NCBI GenBank assembly: GCA_036346395.1
Contig: CM070609.1
Span: forward strand, 29,338,223-29,402,222
DNA length: 64,000 nucleotides
Direction of reading: 5' to 3'
Source: Hsuehochloa calcarea
Lineage: Eukaryota > Streptophyta > Magnoliopsida > Poales > Poaceae
Below are positions 47,831 through 59,230 of this stretch, piece by piece. The stretch's first letter is position 1. Every line of letters starts with the position of its first letter. A model generated the notes under the pieces. It worked only from the letters and a program-made list of their open reading frames with translations. It was not told the origin of the DNA and did not search any database. A program made the translations under genes and the position numbers.

Positions 47831-48273
47831 CCAAAAGGAGTCATCATGGTCCGAGGAGATAGAAAAATAGCTTATGCATGTGATCGGAAGTTATTAGAAC
47901 TGGTCAACAAGCTTCCGACCAGAGAAACTAATCTACCTTTTGTTTCACTAACAACAATTGCCCCTCCTAACAGGCGTCTTTTGCGGGAGTAACTACCACC
48001 TCTTCGTTGCTTATTTAAAGATGGAGTACGGAGCAACAAGGTCATCGGATTGAGGCATCACAATCAACATTAGATTCATGTTTCAACTCTGATTCAATAG
48101 CATAGCAAGCATTACGCTCGGTGTAAATAGGATTAGTTCACCACCTTGTTGAAGGCACCCCATGTAAAGGATCCAGTTCATAGTAATAAAAAGCAACCCT
48201 ATTCTCCCGCAAGAACTCCTGGCCATTTTCCTTTGTTTTATTTTTGTAAGATCGGTGACTCGATCGTCGATAG

Positions 48274-48841
48274 AGATATTGTTTAGTAATGTTGTGGGAG
48301 GTACGAGCTCACCACTTTGGATTATATAATATTGTATCATGTTATTCATGCTCATCAGATACCTCTGTTTCATTATGTTGATGTTGTCTGGTCATTTTGC
48401 TCCATTCTGTTAGTAGCATATGTTCACTGTGATTATTGTTTAGTCGTTGTTTATATTATTGTCAATTGAAATATTGTGTAGTTGGTTCGATTGAAATATT
48501 GACAGTGAACTCTCAATTTATGTTTTATTTTGTTGACAGTGAACTCTCAATTTATGTTTGATGCGGTACAGATTTGTCGATCTTGCAGTAATATCATTTA
48601 TTGATGCAGTACTGATTTTTTAATCTTGCGAGATAGCAAGTAAGCAAAATGGCGTCTGCACCGTCTTCGCCATTGTCATCAATGTCGCCGAATGCGTCCG
48701 GATCTCCGAGGAAAGTGGTACTTAAGTGACATGCCAGAGGAATATCGAAAATACCTGTGGGTCGAATGACTATCATGGCTGTTAGTACCTCTGGGGTCCC
48801 TCTGGTTCCCAAGAAATCAGCGGTAGCATTTCGGACCACCT
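48274..48841 (+). other. CACTA interior remnant between insertions
   Basis: AT-rich, intron-like sequence. gaggtacgagctcaccactttgg near 48300 resembles the start of the intron at 44967. A local duplication gtgaactctcaatttatg occurs twice (about 48505 and 48539), and gatgcNgtacNgattt also twice. At 48649 a start codon gives MASAPSSPLSSMSPNASGSP, then a stop. It may be an exon of the CACTA second gene. Evidence is weak. Confidence 0.3.
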
Positions 48842-49301
48842 TGTAACACCCTGACCCAAAATTGGCTCAATGCCCAGCCCACCATGGAGCGGACCCGCGC
48901 ACACATAGCACCTCACTTACACTTTCATCCTCGCTTTGTGTAAAAGGGTTAACCCGGAGGTGCTACGTTTGGATCCAACAGCCATTATATACTACTACAA
49001 CTCACTTGAGACAAGCAATGTGGGACTAATCCCACCACACAACTCCTCATGGGCCATATGGGCCACGCTATGAGCAGGCCAAGTTATTACACTCACCCTC
49101 CCTTAAGGGTTGACGCCCTCGGCAGCATATCGCATACGCGGGAAATGCCCAGAACCACCCATCAGTACATCTCCGTGCGTCCAGTGCCAGCACATATGCC
49201 ATGCCATGTGTCCACTTCGGGCCCACATGTGTCATGCGCCATATGCCCGTGCCCTGTCCCGCACGCGCCCGTGCAGTGAAGGTTGATGCTCTGATACCAT
49301 C
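48842..49301 (-). mobile_element. TRIM copy 3, partial (one LTR plus interior)
   Basis: LTR 48842-49091 (TGTAACACCCTGACCC to TTATTACA) and the whole interior up to gatgctctgataccatc, the complement of the primer-binding site, at 49284-49301. The second LTR begins TGTAACACCCC at 49302 but diverges after about 25 bases into other LTR sequence, so the copy is truncated or recombined. Same orientation as copy 1. Confidence 0.8.
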
Positions 49302-52155
49302 TGTAACACCCCAGCCCAACATTGAGCCTAGAATGCCACTAAACTACTCTAACTATCAATTTTAACATCATTTTGTAATAAATTACAACAAGCATATCAA
49401 CAATAAAACCCATCCATGGGTCACAATAACACAAGCATAATACTATGACAATCATAGATAAATTAGACCTAGGAGCATAGCAAAATAATAAAGCAAGATT
49501 AACATAAACCAGGCATCTAAGGTTATTCAATACCATCACATCCTAGATATAAATATTCATGTAATTCTAAAAGTTTCTCATGACCAATGAATCCACTAAT
49601 TGGGTGAAGTGTATGATTCCAAGTGCGCTAGCCCTTCGTGAGTAAAACGTCATCAGTGGTCACCTAAAAACAACAATAGAGCAAGAATGAGTCCAAGACT
49701 CAGCAAATACATAATAAAGCCATAAACAATAGTTTATTAACCATAATCAAAGTTATCATCATCATCCATTTAGTTAATGCCATTCTCATTCTCAAACAAA
49801 CAAGCCATATTCCATATAGGTAAAGTTGCACAATTTAACAATTTACTCATATATGTGAATGCACCAACATGCTCATGCTCATATGCATCTCATCAGCTGA
49901 TACCGGTATAGCGGAGTGTTCACCCATCGATGACACACTCTATCCTTCAATCTAGAGCACTCCGGACTAGTCATTTATCGTTCTCACCGACCTCACCAGA
50001 ATAGTTACATGACTTTCTCACCGACCTGGCTCAAGCAACTCCTGTCATGATGAATGTAAATGATGCGACATCTTTATTTATTCATCAACATAATCCATCT
50101 CATTAACTCAATATATCCTCCTCATTATCTCAATATCATAATCTCATTCACTCAGGAACCCACTTTGTATTCTGAACTAGTCATAGATCAGTAGCTAGCT
50201 CATAGAGGAAACAATGATGAAATACCATCTATTTATTTGATTTAACTAAAAATATCTCAAAGTAACAAATAATAATAATAACTGGACCTTATGGTCAATG
50301 TTTATCCGCTTGATGCACTCCTCCTTGCTTAAAATTCCGCGAAGTACCAATGTCTGCTCGCAAACAAGGCCAATAAACCAAATAAATAAAAAATAGATAC
50401 AAAAACAACTCCAAAAATTAAATTAAAATATCATATAAATAGAGCTCGAATTTAGATGAATTTAGAAATTTGGATGGGCTCAATCGGAGTTCGGATGAAG
50501 AAGATATGACTTCTTGAATATTGAAATCACATTAAATGATGAAAATAAGTTCTTATGGATTTACTAGAATTATTTTTCCAAAGGAAACATAATTCAATGC
50601 ATCATGCTGACGTCAGCAAAGGATTTTTCGGTTGAAAACAAAATAAAATAAAATGGCTGACAAGTGGGATCCACTAGTCATAGAGATTATGCATGGTGGA
50701 CCAGTTTCAAGGTTGTTTGGATTGGGTGGATTTTTGGTCTGCCACTTGGCATTGACACACGACCGCTAATTGGATGCCAAACAAGTTGAAGGACTGAGGC
50801 GGCATGCTGACTTGGCGCTAAAATGGAGATGACATGCGAAGGAAGAGAAACAACCGAGAGGAACAGAGAACTCGACCGGCACTTGAGCTCGTCAGCGACG
50901 GTGATGGACGACATGGAAACTATGGTAAAGTGGAAAAACAAGATACTGAGGACACGTTGGTACTAAGGGAGGTGGTGGCGCAGTATCATTGGCGACAGTG
51001 GCGTCGACATTGGCGGCGGGAACCTTCACGGATGACGGTGGTTTCGACAAAACAAAGGCGTCCGATGGCGATGAAGGTGCGCACCGACTCGACATCGATG
51101 AGAGGAACTCAAAGAGCTGATCGGGGTAGACCAAAGTTGACCGGGACGACAACATTAAAGAGTTGACCAGAAAAGTAGAAGAAGGCCAGCGACGACAATT
51201 CGGCGATGGAGAAGCAAAGAGGGACGTCGGGACTGGTTAAGATCAATCAAAGGCACGTGATGATGCACTCAAAGGGCGGGAGCTCACCGAAGATATAGAT
51301 AAAAAAGCGGCGGCGATTGGATTTGAGGGAGAAAGTGGTGACGATGATTTGATGGGTCTCCAGAGAAGATGAAGGGAGCTTGTCGTAGAACGTGGTGGCG
51401 CGGTTCCAATGGAGGTGACGGCATGGCCAAAGGATCCTTATTAGTGAACAATGTCAGTGAAGAAGCTTGTGGTGGTAGCTTGACTCCTCAACTGATTGCG
51501 ACACAATGCAAACAAAACTGGGGAGGAGACTTTAGAGTGTCATATGAGGAGAGCGAAGCAAAGAATTTGACGCGTTTGCGGCCTTTAAATAGGCTTGAGA
51601 ACGGAAGAGATAGAGATGAGGACGGCGCGGAATGGCGTGTTGGAGATGGACTCAAGAGTCCAGCGCATGGATGGGACGAAGACGATGGCCGCACTAGCGG
51701 TGTGGACCCACTAGGTAGTGAAACAAAGGAAAAGGAAAGAAGTGGCTCGGTTGTTCTAGACCAAGGTGTAAAGGAAGACAAGCCGAGAGGAAAGCGGGCC
51801 AGGGGTTGGGCTTTGGCGCGCAAGGGAAAAGCAAAGCGGACCTGGCTGAAGAAAAGGAATGAGCCCAAGAGGTTTTCTGAGATTTTAATAGTTTTTCCTT
51901 TTTTTAGAAATTACAGAAAATCCAAATAGCAATTAGAAAACAACAAATGCACTCGAAAAAATATATCCAAGCACATAGAATCCAAATAAAATAATTTTGA
52001 CAATAGTTGATGTTAGAATTAATCATATTAAATTATTTTAATTTTTGAAAGTCCATATTAAGCTTTATTTTAATTAAAATAAAAAATTGTTGAATTTTTC
52101 TACAGAACTAAACTACTCAAAAAGATTTTTACACTTCAAATTTTTTGATGTTACA
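49302..52155 (-). mobile_element. Gypsy LTR remnants, rearranged
   Basis: 49302-50154 has LTR-like features (gcaagaatgagtccaagact, runs of caatatcataatctcattca) without clear ends. 50155-50320 matches the first bases of the Tekay LTRs (aacccactttgtattctgaactagtc), and from about 50330 the match jumps to the later part (ttgcttaaaattccgcgaag, then ctccaaaaattaaatt), so the middle is deleted. The right end tttgatgttaca is at 52155. CG-richer leader sequence (50640-51870) contains open frames, the longest 186 codons at 51369-51929, with no recognisable domain. No gene is supported here. Confidence 0.55.
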
Positions 52156-52726
52156 ATAGATAACATCATTGCAGGAACAAATAAATCAACTCATCATCGG
52201 TCGCAAGACGCCCCTGTGATTTTGGGAGACAGTCCCCGACAACATTGGAGTAGTGTCGCGTCCACGCGTGCACTTTCTCAACTTGGCGACGCCCAATTAC
52301 CTATCGACCTCATGTAGGTAATGTACATATCTGAAATGCTCCAAAGATAGACCTGTAGGACGTCTTAGCTAATTGTGTATCGTTTTTGTAGGTGCTCACG
52401 CCATGCAGGCTCCAAGTGAGGCTGGTTGGGTCCATTTCTGTTGAGGCTGGATCGGGGGGGTGTTCCATGCCAGGTAGGGATAGAGGTGTACGGTGCCCAG
52501 CTGGCGCAAGGTTACACAAAGGACCAGGTGAACATGGTACATGATAACTTAAAATCCGTCCCGCTGGAGAAGCGCCCGAACGAAGACATCATAATACTAG
52601 GGGGTGATTTGCACACTTTTGTCTAGTGACCCAAGTGGGACATCACCCTGGACACAATCATGCCTCGATGACTCCACCTCAACCTCCGCTTTAGAAGGCC
52701 TCTGAAGGTATCTAGGCCATCATAGC
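52156..52726 (+). pseudogene. CACTA second gene, middle exons
   Basis: Readable pieces are HHRSQDAPVILGDSPRQHW, then PIDLM before a gtaatg donor-like site at 52317, and IEVYGAQLAQGYTKDQVNMV, HDNLKSVPLEKRPNEDIIIL, GGDLHTFV (52474-52623), followed by two stops and PKWDITL. From memory of rice CACTA proteins, 'GYAxVxVxxVHxx...LEIPRPNxGITTLGDALHTFVxWPKxDI' is a standard segment upstream of the Ulp1-like domain, so this is that gene. Stops and frameshifts make it dead. It is cut by a solo LTR at 52727. Confidence 0.55.
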
Positions 52727-54401
52727 TGGTTTTGGTAATTAATGTCAATATTATGTTAAAGGGCTAACATGTGTGCTAAGATGTGTTAAATGTTAAATCC
52801 CGATGATTGTTTGGTGATAAGGTTATTGGCAATGCTAAGGAGATGACAGATTGACATGGATCAATACAAAGGTATTATATAGCCTAAGGACCCTTTTGTA
52901 GTTTTTACCATCTCAGTGTTTAGAGAAAAGATCATATTTATAAGATAAACACTGTACTATAAAGAGGGATCATGGCTAGTAGCTTGAGTGACTATTTTTG
53001 TGCCATTCTGATCAACTAGGATTCATGCATTGTCTTGATATGAGCTTCTGGAAAACTATTTTGAAAATCGAAATGATCGCTGTTAATAAACAGTACCACC
53101 GCAGGTTGGTAGTACCGATATTTATATGGCGGTACGTATTTTCCAGAAAGCGTGTTTTTTTTAATGTTTTGAATCTCACTCATAATTGGAACAACTACAT
53201 TTGAACTGCGGTACTACCGCATGTCGATAGTACCAAAATATAGATGGTGGTACATAAAATACAGAGATTGTGTTTTCGAGTGTTTTGATCCTTTCTAAAA
53301 ATCAGAATGACCACACTTCAACTGCGGTACTACCGCAGGTCGGTAGTACCAATATTTATATGGCAGTACGAAAATTACATAGTGCGTGTTTTTGGGAGTT
53401 TTGATCTCTCTTTAGAATCGGTATGACCGCAAATTCTTGAGTGGTACTACTGGAGTGCGGAGGTACCGATATTTACATAGCGGTACATTTTTTTCTTCCA
53501 AAGAAGGGTTTTTTTAGAAATCTTGAGCTCTGGAAAACGGTAGCTCTATTCTAGCTGAGTGGTACTGCTGCTCCGCGGTAGTACCGATTTCTAGTTGGTG
53601 GTAGTACCACAACTTTATGTGCAACGGCTAATTCAGAGTATTAAATGCTACTATTCCGACCGTTGAGCTAAAAATTGGTAGTACCAGGTTTCAACGGCGG
53701 TACTACCGCAAGTTCTTATTTTTTTAGGAAAGTGGTTGTAACGGCTAGACTTGCGGTTAGAGGCTATAAATACACCCACACCTACACCAAGCCCAGAACA
53801 TTTGGCCATATTGAATACACTTGAGGTTTTGGTGCTCTCTCTTCTAATGATTTGCATTGAATTAACACTTTGAGATAGTTGAGAGCTAGTCAAGTGCATT
53901 GCATCATTAGTTGATCTATTGGCACTAGATTGTCTTCAAGCGAGCGCTATAATTTGTTACGCTTAGTGCTTGCCGACACCTAGACAGCTTGGATAAGAAG
54001 TTATGCGGTGATCACTTCAAAGAAGCTTGTGAAGTGACCCAGCAAGGGTTTGTGATTGGTGTTGTGCTCACCAGCTTCGTAGCGGAGGAAGAACAACTCT
54101 AGTGATCGAGGGTTGAGGCTTAATTCGTGGAATCAGCTTGATTTGTTTAAGCTTACTCAACGTGGACTAGTGAAGACCAGCAAGTCTTCGATACCACAGG
54201 AAAAACATCATTGTCGCCATTATGGTTTATTTCTTGTCTGTACTCTTTTGTATGTACAATTCTAGCATTTTACTTGTGTATAATTGCCTAGCTAGAATTG
54301 TATATAGTTTTGACAAGTTCATAATTGTGTTATAATTGTTAATTAGTAGAATAATTTTAAAAAACTCATATTCACTCCTCTAGTCGGTTATCCTTGATCC
54401 T
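52727..54401 (+). mobile_element. Copia (SIRE/Maximus-like) solo LTR, 1,675 bp
   Basis: Starts TGGTTTTGGTAATTAATGTC and ends ttcactcctctagtcggtta tccttgatcct, the usual opening and closing sequences of SIRE-type LTRs. A perfect 5-bp repeat atagc flanks it (52722-52726, 54402-54406) and no primer-binding site or gag follows, so it is a solo LTR. The last bases are CT instead of CA. Inside, a unit of about 115 bp containing gcggtactaccgc repeats five times (about 53085-53600). Confidence 0.75.
53085..53600. repeat. Five ~115-bp tandem units inside the copia LTR
   Basis: Each unit opens with a palindromic word of the form gcggtactaccgcaggtcgg, then tagtaccaatatttatatgg and a gcgtgttttt tract. 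Unit starts are near 53093, 53210, 53321, 53440 and 53560. Confidence 0.7.
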
Positions 54402-54406
54402 ATAGC

Positions 54407-55338
54407 CCCCCTATCCCCTACCGTGGAGATGACGCCGAAGAAACAAGAAAAGTGTGTCGAGTTGTCTTCCAGGAAGACAAATAGCACGCGAGACGCCAAG
54501 GCCAAATCGAAGAAGATTAAAGCACCTCACAAGCCTGGGACGTTCTCTCTCGGAATGTCGTTGGTCTCCGACACAATATTACGCAACATTGGTATGGCTT
54601 GTGGGACTTTGCATGCCTGGTACATGCGACAGGCCGACGAGGCGAGGGAAGACCAGCCTACTAGATTCACCTTTAGCTACACGGAGAACCATTTCCACCA
54701 CAAATTGGGCTACTTCGTCTTGGGCATCGAAGACTTATGTGATCTATTCAAGCTCGACACCCTTGACGCCTCACTTCTATGATGCTAGACACTGTGAGTG
54801 TGTACAATCAAGTTCTATATTTACGCAATACTGATAAATGTTATAACTCATTGCTTAGGTATAGATATATGATGCAACAAGCCCGGCGATCGCGATAACC
54901 AGCGGATTTCCTCGACCCACATTTGATCTCTGAGCAATGCATCATCCAAGATGCATCCTACGTCGAGAAGTATATAACTAAGGGATTAATTACTCACCAT
55001 TCCAAGGACTAAATACTAGTGCCCTACAATCAGGGGTAAGTGCTTCACTACTTGCAATACAATTTTTATTTGTTCTTTATATGCAACACGAACCTAGGTT
55101 TAATGACTAAAGCGACATATATGAGTAGGTTCCACTAGATCCTTTTAGTCATTGTACCAAAGTGGAACAAGATAGTATACCTTGATTCCCTAATCAATAA
55201 GAGCCACGACTTCACCCTTGTGCAAAAGTACTCGACGGGTATGCTCATTTCCTCCATACGTAACTCTATTATAGTCTTCCTTCTTTTCAAATGTCCGAGG
55301 ATAACTTTTTAGAATCATGTAGGTCATTTAGAGCCTAT
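54407..55338 (+). pseudogene. CACTA second gene: lysine-rich linker and Ulp1-like protease, N-terminal half
   Basis: Reads TPKKQEKCVELSSRKTNSTR and a lysine-rich run, then LGMSLVSDTILRNIGMACGT, LHAWYMRQADEAR, RFTFSYTENHFHHKLGYFVL and IEDLCDLFKLDTLDASLL (54430-54780), which in rice CACTA proteins precedes a peptidase C48 (Ulp1) domain. Later, H-stop-ILLVIVPKWNKIVYLDSLIN (about 55132-55200) holds the catalytic His of the C48 family, here followed by TAG where tryptophan is normal, and the Asp of LDS. The gene is then broken at 55338 by a solo LTR and continues at 58641. Ulp1 proteases cleave SUMO from proteins; their job in transposons is unknown. Confidence 0.65.
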
Positions 55339-58300
55339 TGTAACACCTCAACTTTTTGGCCTTTGAATTTTTTTAATTAGTTGCTAGTTGAAAATCTCAC
55401 CATCTGCATTTTATTTGAGTTTAAATTAAAAGCTTAATATAGACTTTCATGATAAAATAATTTATTAGGGTTAATCCCAACATCACCAAATGTCAAAACT
55501 ATTTTATTTGGATTCTATGTGCTTGGATATATTTTCTACAAATTTTTTGGAATTTTCCCAAGTTCAATTGCTATTTTCTATTTGCTAATTGCATTTTCTG
55601 GATTTTCTAAAAAGAGAAATCAATTTAAAATCCCCAGGAACAGTGTTGGGCCACGCACTGTGCAGCCCAACACCGCGCCTCGGCCCAGCCTGCACGCGCT
55701 CGCCACCTACCCCCGTTGGATGGCTGATGCGTGCCCCTTCATTCGATCGGACGCCCGAACACTCGCCCGCCTTCCTCCGTTCGATTGCTATCGCGTGGCC
55801 TCTTCTGCCGATCCTGCCGCTTTCTCTCCCACGCCTCTCTACCGCTGCTAGGTGGGGCCGCCACCAAGTCGTCATCTCCGCGGACTCTTCTTCCTCCTCG
55901 CGCTCGCGCCCTCGCCCGCCATTATCGCTCGTGGAAGCTTCGTCCGACAATAGCTTTTTCGTTCTGATTTTCTAGCGTTGACCCCACCAAATCAAACCTC
56001 TGATCTTCCCGCACCCTTATCTCGTAACCAATCGAGATCCCAACGAACTCAATCCCCGATTTCGCTCGGGAGTCCGAAACCTCCCAAATTGGGGGTTTCC
56101 AATTCAGCACCTCCGGGCCCTATAAAGACCCCCTAGAGGTCCCCCTCCTCCTCCTCATCCCATAGCCGCAGCCGTTTGCTTTTCCCTTGCCTAGCGCCGC
56201 TGCCATTGCCAAAATTCCGATCGCCGCGCGCCGGGAATTCTTCAGTTGCGCCGCAGCCATTGTCGCCCTATCCCCGCCGACCGTGCCTTCGTGATCAGCA
56301 AGGCCCGAGCCACCTCAGGCGCACCTTCTTGTCGCCGGAGCACCGCCGGAGCAACCGTCCGACAAAACCCGAGCCTCCTCCGCCTCTTCTTCCTCACCGC
56401 CGATCGCCGCCGTCGTTGCCAGCCCCTGGTAAGGCCTCCCCTGGGTGCGCATTAACATGGGGATCATCCTGGTACCCTCCACCGCCGGCGACTCGCCGCC
56501 GATCGCCGGCGACCATCGGGTCCCGAGCGCTGTCCTAGATGCCGTGTTTCCGTCAACACCACCTCAGCCGCCGCGTCAGCCTCTGTGCTTGTGTGGCATC
56601 CGCGTGGCGCCCGATCAGCGCCAGCACATGCGCACGTGGCCAGGACCACCACCCCCTCTTTTCCCTTGCTCAGTGGACTCAGTCCACCGTGAGCCCAGAG
56701 ACTGACATATGGGGCCCACATGTCAGATTTCTTTTAAATTCATTTCTTTTTCTAGAAATTCTCGGCTGACGCAAGCATTGCGCAATAATCCATTTTTTCC
56801 TTTATAAAAATAATTCGGGAAATTCAATTAAAATACAAATTAGGGTTTTATTTGATTTCCAATCTTCCAAAGCCCATAACTTTTGCATCCGAACTCGATT
56901 GAGCCCATTCAAATTTGTAAATTCATATAAAATCAAGATCTATTTAATGGTGAATTTTATTTGATTTTTAGAGTTGGTATTTCCTCTGTTATTTATTTAT
57001 TTTTACTCTTTTGCTTCGTTTACGCGTAGACGTCGATACTTTGAAAAATTTTGGAGAAGAAGGAGCACCTCAAAGACCAAGACCAGTACCTAGACCTATT
57101 CCAAGGCAAGTTATACCTTTGATCATGTTGCACCCAGTTTTCAAAAATTACTTTGTTTCAATGTATTGCAATCTATTTCAAGTATTTATTTAAATGCTTT
57201 TGGGTTTAGTTATTGATCTAAATTGTTATGTCCACCTTTTCTAAGTATGCCATATTCTTTTGTCACCCTAGATTGGTTCCTTACTAGTTGGTATTATCGT
57301 AGCACCAGCGTGGATTGGTTAGATACGAGTAGATTGCTTAGCCATGCCACGAGTCATCATTTCATGTGAGTCGCAGATATAAATTTGACCAATGGAATAT
57401 GGAATTATGTGATAAAACTGTGTGCGCTGTGTGCTATTACTCATTGATGACATCTGTTGCACTTAACCAACAGGGTGGGAAAAGATTTAGACAGGGGCAA
57501 GTGGTGGATTCTGTGTGAATGGTGGAGCTGTGTGCTTTAAACTTTATGAATTTGGAAAAAACAGGAAGTCTTACCTTTGTCAATTTAGGACTTCACTTTG
57601 TGCGCCATTGAACTGAGACTTACTGTACGACCACATGCCTAGTATGGGCTGGGCCTAACTTAGTAAGTTATGGAGTCTTGACGTTGACAACTCAGGTTGT
57701 ATTTTTGAGTTGTGTGATGGGCTGGAGGTGTGATAGGTCACATCGTGGGACGGTTCGCCGCATCCCTGTCCAACAGTGTGTGTCGTAATCAAACACTGTG
57801 TGTATCGGTTGGACGGCAGGAAAACACATCGGGAGTGTCAGTATTTGAGATGAAGTCTCTGAAAGGTTTTGTTATGGTCAGTGCTAGCTACACTGATTGT
57901 ATCGTGTGGGTAAAGTGTACAACCTTGAAGAGTGTTTAATCAATCTATTCAAATAGCTGCGTCCGCGGTCATGGACATGCTCGGGGATTTCACACGAGGG
58001 GTATATTTTCATTAAAACCATTGGAAAGGGTCAGCTGTGTGAGATAACTTGTGCAGCTGTGTGAATAACTTGATTAGGCTTTGTGTCCTTTATGAAAGAA
58101 AATGTTAAACTATTATTATTTGTTTGTTTTGAATTATGTTTTCAATCTATTATTTGTATTTAATTGCAAATGTTGTATATCTGCAAAATAACCACGAAGC
58201 CATTCCTTTGGAATAAGCCATCATCTATAAATTGCATTCTATGGTATGACTTGCGAGTACAGTTGTGTACTCATACTTGCTATAATCAATCAACAGAAGT

Positions 58301-58640
58301 GGAGGAGTCATCACCTGCTTTTGAAGAGGAGTTCTACGAAGGTTGATCGTTAGGGTCTCGATCCCAGTCAGTTGCCTATGGTAAATTGATGGGAGTCCGC
58401 TGGAGTTTACTTCGTTTTCACTGCAGTTTAATTCTTTATTATCAGCCTTGCATGGCTTGATAATTGTAAAACTCGACCTTAAGGTCACAACAGCTATTTG
58501 TTATTCAAAGTACTCGTTTATTTATTATTTCGTTGTATGGAGGTGATATTTCATCGATGTTGATACTGTGTGCACTAGTGTGATCCTGGACTAGTGCAGT
58601 ATACACAGAGAGTCCATATTTGCATATTTGGGTTCCGACA
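55339..58640 (+). mobile_element. Tekay-like gypsy solo LTR, 3,302 bp
   Basis: Starts TGTAACACCTC and ends GGGTTCCGACA, without primer-binding site or polypurine tract on either side. Flanking pentamers are cctat (55334-55338) and ccaat (58641-58645), a 4 of 5 match to a target duplication. Alignable with the LTR at 37579-40859 throughout. TATAAAG at 56121 and a CG-rich leader (55640-56700) mark its promoter. Open frames in the leader are not genes. It interrupts the Ulp1-like domain of the CACTA second gene. Confidence 0.8.
56121..56127 (+). promoter_or_regulatory. TATA box of the solo LTR
   Basis: TATAAAG in gggccctataaagacccc, the clearest core promoter among the gypsy LTRs of this window. 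Transcription would start near 56155 and, from a solo LTR, run into 58641 onward. Confidence 0.5.
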
Positions 58641-58941
58641 CCAATATTGACGGGGGAGCGACACACAAGGAACTGAGTGCCACACTGCGACACAGGACGT
58701 GATTTTCGGCACTAGTTATAGCACAATAATCCTATATCACACTTCGTAACCAGCCCCTTGAACTAACTATACATGTATCCTATATCATACTTCTATTTTT
58801 TCAGTGCCACCAGCAACTACTATAAGGTAACGTATGTGCATTCTACGTTTGTCGTCATATGCTGGAAATCACGAGTGCTAAGACGAAGGATCCAGAGGTT
58901 TGTCAGTCAAGCTTGCAATAATTATTTCGTAATTATGAATT

Positions 58942-58980
<39 letters not shown>

Positions 58981-59138
58981 TACTTTACTCTTGCTAGCGA
59001 CAGAGCATGAAAATACCAGAAAGTACCTCCCATCTGGACTTACTCGCGGACGTTCGAGGATTGCTCGCCGCCTTCATCACGGGAGAGATCATTAAACAGA
59101 ATAGAGAGTTTCACCCCGATGACACCAATTTATTGTAA
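58641..59138 (+). pseudogene. CACTA second gene: Ulp1-like protease, C-terminal part
   Basis: Holds VCAFYVCRHMLEITSAKTKD (about 58829-58890), where the first Cys of CAFYVC is at the catalytic cysteine position of peptidase C48 ('CGxYVC'), and after an intron-like AT tract LDLLADVRGLLAAFITGEII and HPDDTNLL to TAA (59136-59138), the usual helical end of these proteins. Together with 54407-55338 the His-Asp-Cys set of an Ulp1 fold is recognisable, though split and with stops. 58641-58800 has no clear frame. Confidence 0.6.
58945..58979. repeat. (AT)n microsatellite
   Basis: An uninterrupted run of about 17 AT dinucleotides within the intron-like part of the Ulp1 region. Confidence 0.95.
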
Positions 59139-59230
59139 TTCACTTTGAGTTGTAATCAAATCACTCTGTAATTCATATTTCGTTTTTAAATCAATTTGAG
59201 TTGTTCTATATCAAATCAATTATAAAAATT
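59139..59230. other. Junction between CACTA remnant and host LTR
   Basis: AT-rich bases with atcaatttgagttgt-like words and no assignable feature. The CACTA 3' terminus should lie here but is not seen. Confidence 0.3.

Larger units (their letters stand above)
45103..48273 (+). mobile_element. Tat-lineage gypsy remnant, deleted, with TRIM inside
   Basis: A left LTR (about 45103-45747) and a partial right LTR (about 47938-48273) share sequence from ttgtttcactaacaacaa to ctcgatcgtcgatag. After the left LTR, ctggtgtcgtcaatggggaa resembles the primer-binding site of Tat/RIRE2-type elements ('TGGCGCCGTCTGTGGG'). Between them lie gag and protease remnants but no reverse transcriptase or integrase, so most of pol is deleted. 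The left edge is uncertain. The TRIM at 45996-46683 interrupts its interior. Confidence 0.65.
35124..59230 (+). mobile_element. CACTA (En/Spm) element, nested and without a visible 3' terminus
   Basis: Opens with CACTACTACAAAA at 35124, preceded by gcg (the candidate 3-bp duplication), and is followed by repeated acagacggtt / aaccgtctgtga subterminal words. It carries a captured F-box/MYND-like gene, a tnp2 transposase and a second gene ending in an Ulp1-type protease. It is split by TRIMs, LTR elements and a MITE. No matching ...TAGTAGTG terminus is found before the LTR sequence at 59231, so its 3' end seems deleted. Interior clusters of the subterminal repeat (37300-37420, 43850-44190) mean it may be two CACTA elements nested or fused. 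Confidence 0.65.

Noticed and set aside
51369..51929. 186-codon plus-strand frame
   Set aside because: Opposite to the LTR's own direction, charged low-complexity residues, no domain; compositional.
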